A stretch of DNA of 64,000 nucleotides from Myrica gale (lineage: Eukaryota > Streptophyta > Magnoliopsida > Fagales > Myricaceae), in the NCBI GenBank assembly GCA_963930655.1, contig OZ005612.1:11165001-11229000 (forward strand). Reading direction: 5' to 3'. The notes below the pieces were generated by a model. It did no database searches and was not told the DNA's origin. It saw nothing but the letters and a program-made list of their open reading frames with translations. Below are positions 24,731 through 36,108 of the stretch, piece after piece. Position numbers and translations under genes: made by a program. Numbering within the stretch: position 1 is the stretch's first letter; each line of letters begins with the position of its first letter.

Positions 24731-24874
24731 GTTTGCAACGAGATCTTAATGTCGTCGCTAAAGGTGTTTAGTTGTCGTTATCAGCGATATGTCGTCACGG
24801 AAAGGCACCTTTCAGCGACGAAAGTCTTTTCGCCATTGAAAATTTCGCCGCTAAAGGTCAGATCTGTTGTAGTG

Positions 24875-27757
24875 AAAATATCGTGATATATATATATATC
24901 TATCTATAAATTTCATTGAGTTTTTTAATATATTTTCTTTTTTCAAGAAAAGACAAATAGACAATATAGGTGACCTTACTGAGGTTGTGTTTGTGTTGAA
25001 AATTTTTTGGTATTGAGTTTTGTGTTGGTATTGGGTTTAGTGAAAAAGTGAAGAGATAGGTAATTTTTTATATTTTTTATAGGAGAGTGAGAGATTATAT
25101 TGTAATATTTTATTATAAGTTGGTGAAAAATATTGTGATATTTTTGGTGCAAACGCACCTGGAATAGAAATAAAAATAAACATACTAGCAGCAATAAAAA
25201 CCAAAACCAAACATTATTAACCCTAACAAGAATTAAAAAACAAACCTAATTAACCCTTGAAGAATAAAAAACAAACAATATTATCAGGAATTAACTGCAA
25301 TTAACAGTATCTTAAAAAAAACAAACATCAAAAGTTGAACTTTCAGCCTCGGATTGAATTTCACGAGCAGCCTGTTCTTTCTTCAAATGCCAGTACCTGC
25401 TCCAGGCCTTCCAGGACCTGCCTTTCCTCTGTTGGTGTATCTGGTTGTCTGCAGAAAATGCTAATCGAGGATGCGAATGAACGACTGCACTTTCAGTTAT
25501 GGTAGGATTGGAGCGTTGTGTGGTGCCAAAAGGGAGGGATGATCGGCATAATTGGTGCGGAAGGAGTGTTAGATGGGGAAGGTGTGTTGCTGAAACTGGC
25601 ATTATGGACGTCTCTCTCCAGGAATCCTATGTTTATACATTCTGGATTTTGGGACGGTGATCGTATTACGGTCGGTGAGCACGATAGGTGGAGGAATTGG
25701 AGGATTAACTGCAGATCCGCATATGTGTGGCGAGGGACCTGGTGGCAGAGCATCAACGTCCGATCCCGATCCTCCACACATAAGCGGACGGCGAGCCCAA
25801 TGGTAGTTTCTACGTCCGTCTCCGCCTCTATCTTCCCCTAAGCCCAGGCTTCCATCCACATTCACGCGCAAGTGCCCTATGAAGCAACCTGTAATGGATG
25901 TGTCCATCGCAGCCCTACCTCTCTCTCTTTGGTTTTTTTTTTCACGATCTGTGCGTTCTTTCTCAATCACCTGGAGATGATCTTCCACCTTGCTCTTTTT
26001 ATAACTTGAAAACCTGGCCTTTTGTTATGCCGCCTATTGTTAATTATTCTATACTGTGTCGTTTTGTCTTAGTTAGTTTTTCTCTTTTTCCTGTTTTCCT
26101 GTAAATGTGAAATTTCTCACGCCTTCTGATGGTGCTTTATTTTTGTGGTGATTGGATGGCTGTAATGGTTGTTGTGGTTTGACGTGGTTGCTCTTCCATG
26201 TGTCGTGTCTGCTGTGATTTGTTTTTAAGGTGCTTTAGTGTGTATACAGCCCTGGTACTGCAGTCTGTTCAAGCTTTGGTGCTGCACAGCACATTTGTAT
26301 ATAATGATTGTGCTGTCATCGGGGATGGTGTGTGTTATTGTGAATGTGTTAGTGCTGCAGTTTGTTGTAACTATGTTGTTATACTTTTGTCTTCTGGGCT
26401 CTGTTTTTTGTAGTGTATTCCTGGTGTTGTGCTGATAATGTGAATGCAATAGAGCTGAGACTAGGGGAATCCCTGAGCTGAGAGCATTTAGGTCTTAAGC
26501 AGAACTATACAGTGATCTACACGGTGTTTGATTTGTATTTTGGTATTCTTTACTAATGATATCAAATCTAAAAAAAGTAGTTTTGGGCACCATAACGTTG
26601 GAATGCCTTAAAAGGCTTTTGATATGCCCCCTTCATGAATCATTTGATCATTTCTTTGCTGATGAGTATGTTTTGATCTTTTGAGGTGGAATTTAAGCGC
26701 CCAAATATATTTCAGAGCAAGCCCTATTGATCCTCTTCCTGTTCTTCTTCTTCTTCTTGGGTCATTTGGTTATCACAGGTTTATTTGTTAACATTAATCT
26801 GTTTCGATGTATGGGGAAGAGAGAAGATAAGGGGGGGGGGGGGGGGGGGGAAGGGCTGGGCATGTTTTTTGGGGGGGCTGAGAGAATGCGATTTTGTAGG
26901 ATGCTTTCTCTTTTCTTTTTGGGAGCATTGTATGGTTGCAGAACGTATCTCCACCTCCAGGTAGTCATGATATATTGTTATAGCAGTAGAATTCCTATTA
27001 ATTTATGTACACAAAAGAATTCCTATAAATTTATTGTCTTCGATCTTCCATTTGGCAGGCCACGGCATGCGTCCCGAGTCATTGGAGATCTGGAGCGGTA
27101 ATCAATTCCAGCCATCTGTTTCCAAACTTAGCAAAAGAGAAATCTACTTCTGGACAGAAAGACACACAGAGGAAAAAATTGTGAACCTAAAACCCAAAAA
27201 CACTTGGACAGTAAACAGTCAGCCTCCAAGGACGAAGAGGATGGGAATCACAACTCTACTTTCTAACATTATGAACTGAACAGTAAGAACTCATCAAATT
27301 ACAAGAACAACTAAATAAGTGTAACTGACAAAAATATTTAGCCTCTTAGGAACTTCTCAAGTATTATTCAGTAAGTTTAAGGAAAAATATTTAGACTAAC
27401 AGCACTGGTGGAATGAAAAAGCTGTCACTTAATTAGAAATTTTACCACCAGATATTTTTTACATGGCAATAGAAATAAGTGTCATTTTTTTTTCTTTAAA
27501 ACTCAAAAATGCCAATTGATAATCAAATATCTTATGGCTTAAAACAAATCAGATGTCTTAGTCCTGAATCCAATCTGCACTGAAGATATTTTGTCAACAT
27601 TCTACTCAAAATATCTCCCTTTTCCTTGGCGAATATCTTTCATATAAACGCCCAGGAAAAAGGATCTCCCTTGATAAAAATAAAAATAAAAATCACTGAA
27701 CTGAACTGACTCTCTCCATCTCCTAATTCTCATCCTTTGAAGTTTTTGAGGGAGAAA
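24875..27757. other. Intergenic, no supported gene
   Basis: About 24890-25170 is AT-rich and repeat-like. At 25310-25990 the minus strand has three overlapping Pro/Ser-rich open frames with no known domain and no convincing splice structure. About 26150-26450 is TG-rich. A run of 20 G lies at 26831-26850. I see no exon that I would defend. Confidence 0.45.
26831..26850. repeat. Poly-G run of 20
   Basis: Twenty consecutive G, with further short G runs to about 26878. Such runs are rare in plant DNA and are prone to length error in assembly. Confidence 0.95.
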
Positions 27758-29694
27758 ATGTCCGCCGCAGTTCTTCCTTTGTATACTAGTCCCACTGCCT
27801 CAAAGTGATTATCTCCAAGAACTCTCAGTAGTCCGTTCACTACAACTGCTAAGAAGGTGTACGGCATTTCTATGACCTTCAAAGCTTCGGCATCTCCAGT
27901 CATGGACTTTGATCTCTATGATCTTCTAGGCATAGACAGCTCTTCCCACCAGTCACAGATAAAGACGGCCTACAGGACGCTGCAGAAGCGGTGTCACCGG
28001 GCCGGCAGGCCATGACATGGCTATCATACTCAATGATGCTTACGCAATCCTCTCTGATCCAAACTCGCGTTCAGCTTATGATAAGGTTTTGTGGTTATTT
28101 TCTAATTTTATCAGAACATAATAAGAAGTAATTATATTAATTGACATGCAAAAACATCAACATCAATAAATTGGCATCATGATTGTGGGAATAAATCTTG
28201 ATTGGCCAATTCATTTTCTCCTAATATGCTGCTATAATTTGGCTCTCTGAAGCCTTGCTTATCAGGGTATATATGTATGTATGTATGTATGTATATTACT
28301 TTTAGGGCACTAGCTCTTTTTAACAATTAAAGATTTGGTGCAGGAGCAAGGCAAAGTAGCGGAACTTAAGGGTTACACGGGCAAACCTATATATTCGGTA
28401 TGGTTTGGATCGGAAACTGAAGAGAGGGCAGTATTTGTTGATGAACTCAAGTGTGTCGGCTGCTTAAAATGTGCCTTGTTCGCTGAGAAGACTTTTGCGA
28501 TTGAATCAGTTTATGGAAGAGCAAGGGTTGTTGCTCAGTGGGCTGATCCTGAGCACAAGATCCAAGAGGCCATAGAGACATGTCCAGTTGATTGCATCTA
28601 GTTAGCAGAGCATATTACTACACTTCCTCATCTCTAGATAGTATGGGTCTCTCTATATATGCTTCTCCATTGATACCCATAGTAATAGAAGATATCAGGG
28701 CTAACTAATCAAAAAATGAGAACAACGTGTTTGATATAATATATCAATAGATATATTGTTGAAGCAGTGCCAAGGAAGCTGATATTTGCATAAAAGACCC
28801 AAGCCTTCAAAGCAGAAAGCTTTTGCAATATGCAGGATCATTGTGTGGTGGCATGTTGACTGAAAGGATAAGATAGTTTTAGTTGGACAATTCGAATCAA
28901 TCTCATCCACAAACTTAGTAAGAAATATAGTTTCATTTTCATCAAGCAAGAATTATAGGAGTATGGACATCATTTTCCATGCAGAAGAATCCTTCCCAAT
29001 TCGTGCTACTTGGTCATGATGTAATTCCATTTGTTCTGTTCATTCTGTGCCTATAAGTGCTTCAAGCTTAGCAGAAAACGGATAATCTCCTCATCTCGTG
29101 TACATTCGAAGAATGAATTCACTAAAGATTATTGGAAATAATTGTCAATAATACATTTAGTCAAAAAGGAGCAGGAACTTCCTTCATTTATGTCCATTTA
29201 CCAGTTTCCTCAGGTTTTTTTTTTACCTTTGCTATCTTTCTGAATGGCTAAAATGAATTGCAGGCTTGTGGAGAGGTCAAATCTAGCAGCTCTAGAGTTC
29301 TTAATGTCCAAGCAGCCTCGTGGGAATGTAAGAGTGGGCATGGGTAATGCAGTGGGAAACGGCGCCTCAAACATCTTTGCAGACGTTAAAAAATTCCAGA
29401 CCAGATTCCAGGATGCAAAGGAAAAGGCTTCCACGCAACATCAAAAGGTAATTAGTTCCCACAAAAGGCCCAGCGTGTGGAATTTTCAGTACAGCACCAT
29501 TGAATTCCTAGCATAAACACGCCCTATGGGTGAATGCTAGATTCACATCGAGTTCACTAACTAGTACTTCTGTTTGATGGCTACAAACTAACCATAAAAT
29601 TTGAACATTTGTTTCAGGAAACAGATCCGCAAAGAGAAGCAAGAATGTGAGCAATTCATGCAATTAGATCTATCTCCAATTGGTTATACTGGCG
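27758..29694 (+). pseudogene. Chloroplast J-protein with ferredoxin domain (DJC76/DJC77-like), 5' part, broken
   Basis: Relatives are plastid J-domain proteins fused to a bacterial-type 4Fe-4S ferredoxin domain and a C-terminal membrane anchor. Exon 1 (27758-28085) gives a transit-peptide-like start (MSAAVLPLYTSP), then MDFDLYDLLGID and ILNDAYAILSDPNSRSAYDK. Exon 2 (28344-28601) holds the ferredoxin motif VDELKCVGCLKCALFAEKTF and ETCPVDC. Exon 3 (29264-29447) holds ERSNLAALEFLMSKQPRGNV. Exon 4 starts at 29618 (ETDPQREARM). Lesions: TGA after MSAAVLPLYTSPTASK; loss of about 10-11 bases at the HPD motif (RCH is followed directly by the GPAGHDMA region), which removes the Hsp70-contacting Asp and shifts the frame; no GT donor after exon 2; TGA in exon 4 after EARM. 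Exon 4 is then interrupted by the MULE. The gene is clearly dead. Confidence 0.85.
28268..28295. repeat. TATG microsatellite
   Basis: About six TATG units in intron 1 of the J-protein pseudogene. Confidence 0.9.
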
Positions 29695-31021
29695 GGGAGC
29701 GGATTCGGTCCGGAGGAAATTTCCTCCGAAGTACCGGATGTACAGCTAAGATTTAAAGTTAATCTCAACTCTCCATCCAAGGGTGCTAAATGGTCCAGGT
29801 CATTTAATGAGACTTTTTGGCTTTTGCTCGGCTCATGGCTTGGCTACTGATCCCTCAACTTTTCTATGCGTGACTTTGAGACCCTCTTCAATTCGTCGAC
29901 ACTTGCATGACCGGTTGCTTCCTCTCCAAGCTTTTTCTCCTTCTCCATCACTATTGCTCTGCCGCTCATCCTCTCGCCGGACAGACATCATCTCGAACTC
30001 CTCTGCTCGTCAGGTCCTCTCAAGAGCTAAAAGTGAGTTTTTTTTCCAGAAAAAACTAAAGGTAGAGACTTTTCATTGGTCTGGACTGTCCTGAGATTTG
30101 GTTGTCAAATGAATGGAGCATTGGTCTGGACTGTCCTGAGATTTGGTTGTCAAATGACTGTTGTGGGGTTGTTTTGGTGGCTTTTGTTAGCATTCTCCAG
30201 CTTGTTTAGCAATTTGTTTCATTTTTTATACGGCACCATAAATTTCCGGTGAAAGTGCTTACCATATTGGTTTTTATTGGTTTGTCAAATGAGCTCCACT
30301 GACGTTTGGCTATAGTGACTCCTAAACTAGTTTTATGGACCGGGAAGAATTTTAGAGAGCCTCATGTTAAGCCTAAAGTTTAGGCTGTAACTATTCCGGA
30401 TATAGATCCTTGTTTGTAAGTAGCTTTTGGGAAGTATTTAGACTCTCTTAACTGTGTAATGGGAAACATTTGTGGTGGATGTGTTTTCTCATTTGTAACT
30501 AAACTGAATTTATCAAATATTGCTTATTCCTGTTCTTTTATTTTTCAGTTTTCTCTTCTGAAACCATATGTATGTGTTAATAGAGAAACTGGACATTTTA
30601 GTGCAAGAGATGGAAGAGAAGGGCATTGAATTAAATCTCTAATCCTTTTTATTTTGGCTGGATGTCTTGACTACTTGAAAGAGAAGGGAGATGTACAAAC
30701 GGCAGAGGAGATATCGAGGTTACTAAGGGAAAATTGCCATATATGTACAAGTATTTGTGAAGGATTACAAAAGTGTTGTTAACGCAACAATATAATGACT
30801 TATTAATTTTTTCCTTTATGTGCAGTACTATTTATATGTTTTTCATTTTTCATTTTTTTAGGCATAAAGGCCAGGGCCTATTCAATTGGGATAAGTTGAG
30901 CTTTTAGTCAAATTGTATTGTTTCTCTATTGGAACCCTTTCTTATAAAAAGTTCGGGGTGCTCCTTATTCTACAGTTGAGCTAAGAATTTCTTCTTTTTA
31001 TTGAATTTAATAGGTTAATAT

Positions 31022-33473
31022 ATGGCAGCAATTGAGGGTGGTATTTGTCCAAATATTAATAGGCGAGGGTCTTCTAATATCTTAGACCCGGAAGGTTTGT
31101 CAAAATCTTGATTTGCTATGTTGAATCTCTTTGTATATGAATTCCAATATATTTTTATTTATTTTAATGTATCGTTGGATTGTATAGGTGATATGGTTCG
31201 GGAAGACAATGGGGAGTTACTGAATATTTGGACTCTAGAGTGGAGAAATGAGGAGCATGCTTATGATTGGTACAATGCGTACTCAATTAGTATTGGGTTT
31301 AGCATCCGTAGGAATTCCGGGTACAAGAATAAAGAAAAAGGGTACTATACAAGTAGAACATTCGTGTGTAGCAAAGAAGGCTTGAAAAAAAGTGTTGAAC
31401 TACATGCGCCAGTACTGAAGGAACGACGAAATACAAGATGCGGGTGCCTTGCTAGTTTCACCATTCAGCGAAGGTCAAATGGGAAGTACTGCACATTTGA
31501 TTGGTGTGCACAACATAATCACGAGTTAGCTACACCATCGAAAGCCCACCTACTCCGTTCACATAGACGAATCAACGATGTGCAGCGTCTCGAGTGTGAC
31601 GATGCAGACAGAGTAGGCATCCGTCCGAAAGTAGCACATGATTTGATGGTGGCCCAGGCTGGGGGTAGAGAAAAATTAGGATTCACACAAACAGACTTGA
31701 AAAATTACTTGAGCAGCAAAAGGAGTAAATCTGTAGAGGTTGGAGTAGCCAGTGCTCTTCTTAATTGGTTTGGTGATCAGTACGAAAAGAATTCACAATT
31801 CTTCTTCAAGATTATGTTCGACGATGATGAACAAATAACAAATGTATTTTGGTCCGATCATGATATGAGAAATGACTATGCACTTTTCGGGGATTTTGTT
31901 TCTTTTGACACCACATATAGGACAAACAATGAGCACCGGCCATTAGGGGCATTTTTGGGAGTGAATCATCATAGGGAGCGAGTAGTGTTTGGGGCGTACC
32001 TGTTGTTTGATGAGACAGCCCAATCATTCAAGTGGTTGTTTGAGAACTTCGTTCAGTGTATGGGAGGGAAAGCACCTCAGTCTCTTTTTACTGATCAAGA
32101 TGCTGCGATGCTTGCCGCAATCCCAAGTGTCTTACCAGACACACATCACTTTTTCTGCGTATGGCATATTCAGCAAAATGCATTGAAGAATCTTGGTTCG
32201 TTGTTTCGTGACAAAGACTTCAAGAAGAAATGGGATAAACTTTTGTTTGATGGTGACATAGATGATTTTGAGCTTGAATGGTCTAAGATGATCAATGACC
32301 ATGGACTCCAAGATAATGATTGGTTGCATAAGATATATGAGAAGCGCGAAAAGTGGGCCCCAATGTACGTTCGAAGTATTTTCTGTGCTGGCAAAAGGAC
32401 TACGCAATTGAGTGAAAGTTTTAATGCAACCTTGCGTAAATACTTGAAGACAGTACTGAATATGCCCCGATTTTTCCAACACTTTCAGCAAGTCGTTGAT
32501 GATATGCGGTACAAGGAGCTTCGATCAAATTTTGAGATGGATGACAAGTTACCTATTCTAAAGTTTACCGATCCACTTTGTGTTCATGCATCAAAAGTCT
32601 ACACTCCTTCTGTTTTGGCCATTTTTTTAGAACAGTTTGAGAAGGCTTCTTGGATTGTATTGAATTGTCGAAGCGAAAATGTTGACTCCGAAAAGGTCGA
32701 GGTACATGTTTGCAGCCATGACCCAAATCATAATTGTTCGATGGCCAAACGACATATTATCACTACTATTAATGGGTTTCATCAATGTAGTTGCAGTTAT
32801 TTCAACTATATGGGTGTTATATGTAGTCACATTTTGTGGTTACTGAAACAGAAAAGTGTTTTATTAATCCCAGAAGAGTATATACTAAGCCGATGGACAA
32901 GGAAGGCAAGATTGAGGGTTGACTCGGGTTTTTCATCGAGGGTACATGTTGATCCAAAGTTGGAAAGAGCAGCCAAACGCAGGAGATTAATGAATATGTA
33001 CGCATCCACTATTTCTCAATATTGGGATGCCCCAGAATCATGGGAGGTCTTTCAGTGTTACCACATCGCATTGGCGGATGAGCTTGCTAAATTACCGCCT
33101 ACTAGAGAGCCATGTGAGCTTGAAGTAGAGGCTGAGAGAGCAATATTTGATGCCGCTCTAGAAGTGGGTGGAAAAGGATGGAAAACTAGAGAGCCGAAAC
33201 ATCGAGGAAATAAGCGGTTGAAAAGTGCACTTGAAGGCAAGAAGCGGTTAAAGCATCAGGGCAGTCGCAAGAGTGGCGCTATAACATTGTCCCAACCAGT
33301 AGCTCGTCACTTGCTTCTAGAGGATGAGCCAGAGGTATAATGCATATGAGAACTCATATTTTATTTTCTTATATGACCATTTTATAACAATTTATTTTGC
33401 TCCCTCACAGGTATCAAGTGAGGATGAGTTGGTGTCACAACTTGGGATGTACAAAAGCGTCGAAGACTTGTAG
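31022..33473 (+). CDS. FAR1/MULE transposase, 760 aa, apparently intact
   Basis: The enzyme would excise and insert the surrounding element in the nucleus. Exons: 31022-31094 (MAAIEGGICPNINRRGSS), 31188-33334 and 33411-33473 (ends GMYKSVEDL), joined by GT-AG introns with matching phase, giving 2283 nt and no interruption. Domains: FAR1-type DNA-binding region at about residues 40-135 (cysteine pairs ending in FDWCAQHNHEL); MULE transposase core with Asp265 (VSFDTTYRTN) and Asp327 (LFTDQDAAML) followed by FFCVWHIQQNAL; SWIM zinc finger C558-x-C560...C570-x-H572 (CSCSYFNYMGVICSHI); and a basic C-terminal tail. The same family gave rise to the plant regulators FHY3/FAR1, but the TIRs and target duplication show this copy is still a transposon gene. 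A Met inside the second exon (31194, MVREDNGE) could be an alternative start. Confidence 0.92.
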
Positions 33474-33479
33474 TAGATT

Positions 33480-35850
33480 TGTTGTATCGGGTTATAGGTG
33501 CGACCATTGTTGTTGATGTTCTATTTCAACTTTTTTTTATAGATGTCTAAGTGATGCATGCCATTACAAATATAGATAATATCAGAATTTGACTTAAATC
33601 TTTGAATGTTGTACAGGCTAGTTTTTGATGATTGTCCAGATAATATCACAAAGAGAAGTCATGAGCTCTGAAGGGAGATATTGAAAGAAGAACAGTATAC
33701 ATGATTTTTATGACAAAGTCATACCTTTTGTGTTCAGATTATGTATACATCGTTGCTTTTGGTATTTACAAGTTACATTGTGTTCAGATTATGTATACAT
33801 CATTGCTTTTGGTGTACAAATTGTAATTGATGTACAATCACTAGCAACAGGAAGAAAGCTATTGATATCATCCCTAGCTCCAAAGCCTCCAGCCCGTATA
33901 ACATCATCAGTCGAAATGGAGGTCTCCATGTTGACTTCTCCAAAAGATTGAATATAACATCGCAGGGGCTTGCGTCCAAAAACAAAAAAAAAATGAACAA
34001 GGTATGGGAACCAGAGACACAACAATTACAATTTCAGAAGAGAAAACTGAAAAATACAAGAACAGGGATGCAAGTCTCTAGAATTGTTTTAGTTACACAA
34101 AAACATTATCGAATATAGATTCCAAGTTTGCAGAATTGCCCAAGAACAATACTTTTGTAATCCTTCACAAGTTACACATGAAACATCAAAAGTTCAGGAT
34201 ACCCCACTCAGAAGCAACATTGGAAAAACCAGATAACATATCATAGACAGACATTTCCATAGGTGGAAAGTACAACACCCCAACATGGTTTCACCTGCTA
34301 GCAAATCCCACAAGCCAACCTGACCAGGAACAGCAATTGAACGCCCTTCTCACCCCCAGGAGTGACCATTTCAGTGGTAGTGGGCAAATTTTCTGCTCCA
34401 GGATCAGTTATGGTGTCACCTTGAATTGGATGGCTAGCGCTATCTAAAGCCGGGCCTTCAGCAACAAAGACTCTCTCTTCATCAACCCTGTCCTCCTCGT
34501 TGGCCTCCTCAACACACAGTTGAGAAGAGCTTTGATGACCATCCTCATTAGAAGGCTCTAGCAAGAAGCATGAGTTGACTCTGCTATAGACTCCTCTTTG
34601 TCTCTAAGTGTTTTGACAATTAGAGTTTTAAGAAAGTTCATCACCTGGACTGCATACATCAATGCAGTCAACGGGCCTGCCATCTGCATTGCATAAAAGA
34701 CAGAAAGGTTTTTATTGCACCTCAAATCAACAAGATTGCATCTACAGAATTAAGTAGATGTCTTTCCTTCCATCACAAAAAAACCAAATTACTTACGCCT
34801 CTAATGGAATTGTCAACATGTAGTGTAAGAAACAGGAACTGTGGTCAATCTTGTAGGCGGAGATCACTAAGAAAAACCAGAAAATAGTCCCTAAAGGTTC
34901 CTGTTGGTTGCTTTAAAAAGCGAGTTCAAAAGGAGGTCACAGTTGAAAACGGAATATGTAAATGCACAGAATCTGGGAGTAAAATGTGCTAAAGCGAGGT
35001 CAGAGATCACAAGGAAGTAAGGCTTGATGCTGGATATGTTCAAACAGGAGTAACGATGTAGTCATATTACAATTTAAAACCTAAACTGAAATCCAACTAA
35101 CCAATCAGTTAGCAGCTTTGAAGTAGTCTACCATTTCTAATGGACTACAAAATTTTTGCTTCAAAAAGCAAGATGGGCGTATACAAACCCCAACTGAAAA
35201 AGTACCCTTTAAATATTATAGAGAATACTTAGTCAGGAGGTCTCCCTACCACAGAAATCTTAGAAGATAAACACAAATGATATCCATTTCATCCATTTTC
35301 TTAAAGAAAGGAAACATTGAGTTGTATCGTATCCTACAGCAAGATAATTGGCGGAACAAAATTGCCAAGCATAAAAATAAGGCTATATTTGAACAAGAAA
35401 CTAAAACAAAAAAGAAAAACGGATACAGAAAATCTCCAACTCGTAATACGTTGTCCAAAATGATTCTTCGTAACTTAAATCTGCCCCTAGTTCTGATTCA
35501 CACAGAGCACAGTACTCCTAATGACATGATACTACGGTAATCCAAAATACCTATATCACTTTATTAGGGAGCATAACCCAAATAATCGAACAACTAAAAG
35601 ACAAAAACAATATTCTTTACACAAATCCAACACTACCATTGTATGAACCAAAGACTATAACTTCAAGAAATAACTAACACAAAAATCTAATTTTTCAAGA
35701 AAGAATCATAATTACCTACAAATCCGAAAACCAGAACCGAACTTCGACCATGGATAGACTAGACCCAATTATGAAAAACCGGGGAGTACAAATTTTCACG
35801 GCCAACAAAAACAAAATGACCCATTAACAAGAGATCTGCCCCCGATTGAG
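33480..35850 (-). other. Host-like gene sequence carried antisense inside the MULE
   Basis: On the minus strand, a UTR-like leader near 35850-35717 ends at a possible donor. A splice acceptor directly before an ATG (34683) opens MAGPLTALMYAVQVMNFL and KTLIVKTLRDKEES. After one frame change comes an acidic Ser/Glu-rich stretch (about 34564-34290, QLCVEEANEEDRVDEERVF). A further block at about 33930-33840 reads ISTDDVIRAGGFGARDDINS. These have the composition and splice signals of an ordinary plant gene and do not resemble transposase. I infer a captured host gene copy, now damaged, transcribed convergently to the transposase. I do not recognise the parent gene with certainty. Confidence 0.45.
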
Positions 35851-36108
35851 ATGATGAAGGAGAGGGAGAGAAATTTGGAGGAGGAGAGAGACGTCGAAGA
35901 AAAGAGGGCCAAAGAGGAAAGAGGGCTCACGTGAAAGCCATAAAGCCGAAGAGGTGGAGAGGGAATGTGAGCCGGCAAGCTGAGCCAAAGCCAAAAAAAA
36001 CTCATTAATTGACCTGGAGCATTATACACCCTTGGATGGAAAACTTCAAATCTTAGCTGTACATCCGGTACCTTCGGAGAAAATTTCCTCCTGACCGAAT
36101 CCGCTCCC

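Larger units (their letters stand above)
13504..24874 (-). mobile_element. 11.4-kb CACTA (En/Spm) transposon
   Basis: The ends are CACTACAACAG (13504-13514) and its complement CTGTTGTAGTG (24864-24874). Both are followed inward by subterminal repeats of GTCGTCGC/GCGACGA type and many TTCGAAC words. Inside, on the minus strand, lie an accessory plant-transposon ORF (23156-22102), a TNP2-type transposase (19979-16652) and a TNP1/Ptta-type gene (16454-14906), so the 5' end is on the right. The flanking trinucleotides (GTC left, AAA right) do not match, so the 3-bp target duplication is lost or mutated. Each coding region has only a few lesions, so the copy is moderately young but not autonomous as written. 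Confidence 0.9.
29695..36108 (+). mobile_element. 6.4-kb Mutator-like element (MULE) with FAR1-type transposase
   Basis: The terminal inverted repeats begin GGGAGCGGATTCGGTC and remain alignable for about 150 bp or more (left 29695-29850, right 36108-35950). A perfect 9-bp target duplication, ATACTGGCG, flanks it (29686-29694 and 36109-36117). It sits in exon 4 of the J-protein pseudogene. The left half encodes an uninterrupted three-exon transposase on the plus strand (31022-33473). The right half holds convergent, antisense, intron-bearing sequence that looks host-derived. Intact ends, exact target duplication and an open transposase suggest recent insertion and possible autonomy. The TIR arms do show some divergence from each other. 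Confidence 0.93.

Noticed and set aside
25310-25990. Pro/Ser-rich minus-strand frames, longest 128 codons
   Set aside because: No recognisable domain and no convincing splice sites; composition is consistent with chance.
26727-27101. 124-codon plus-strand frame
   Set aside because: Built around the poly-G run and a poly-T stretch; not a plausible protein.
31022-33473. Host FAR1/FHY3 light-signalling transcription factor
   Set aside because: The gene lies between terminal inverted repeats with a 9-bp target duplication, so it is a transposase gene rather than the domesticated host regulator.
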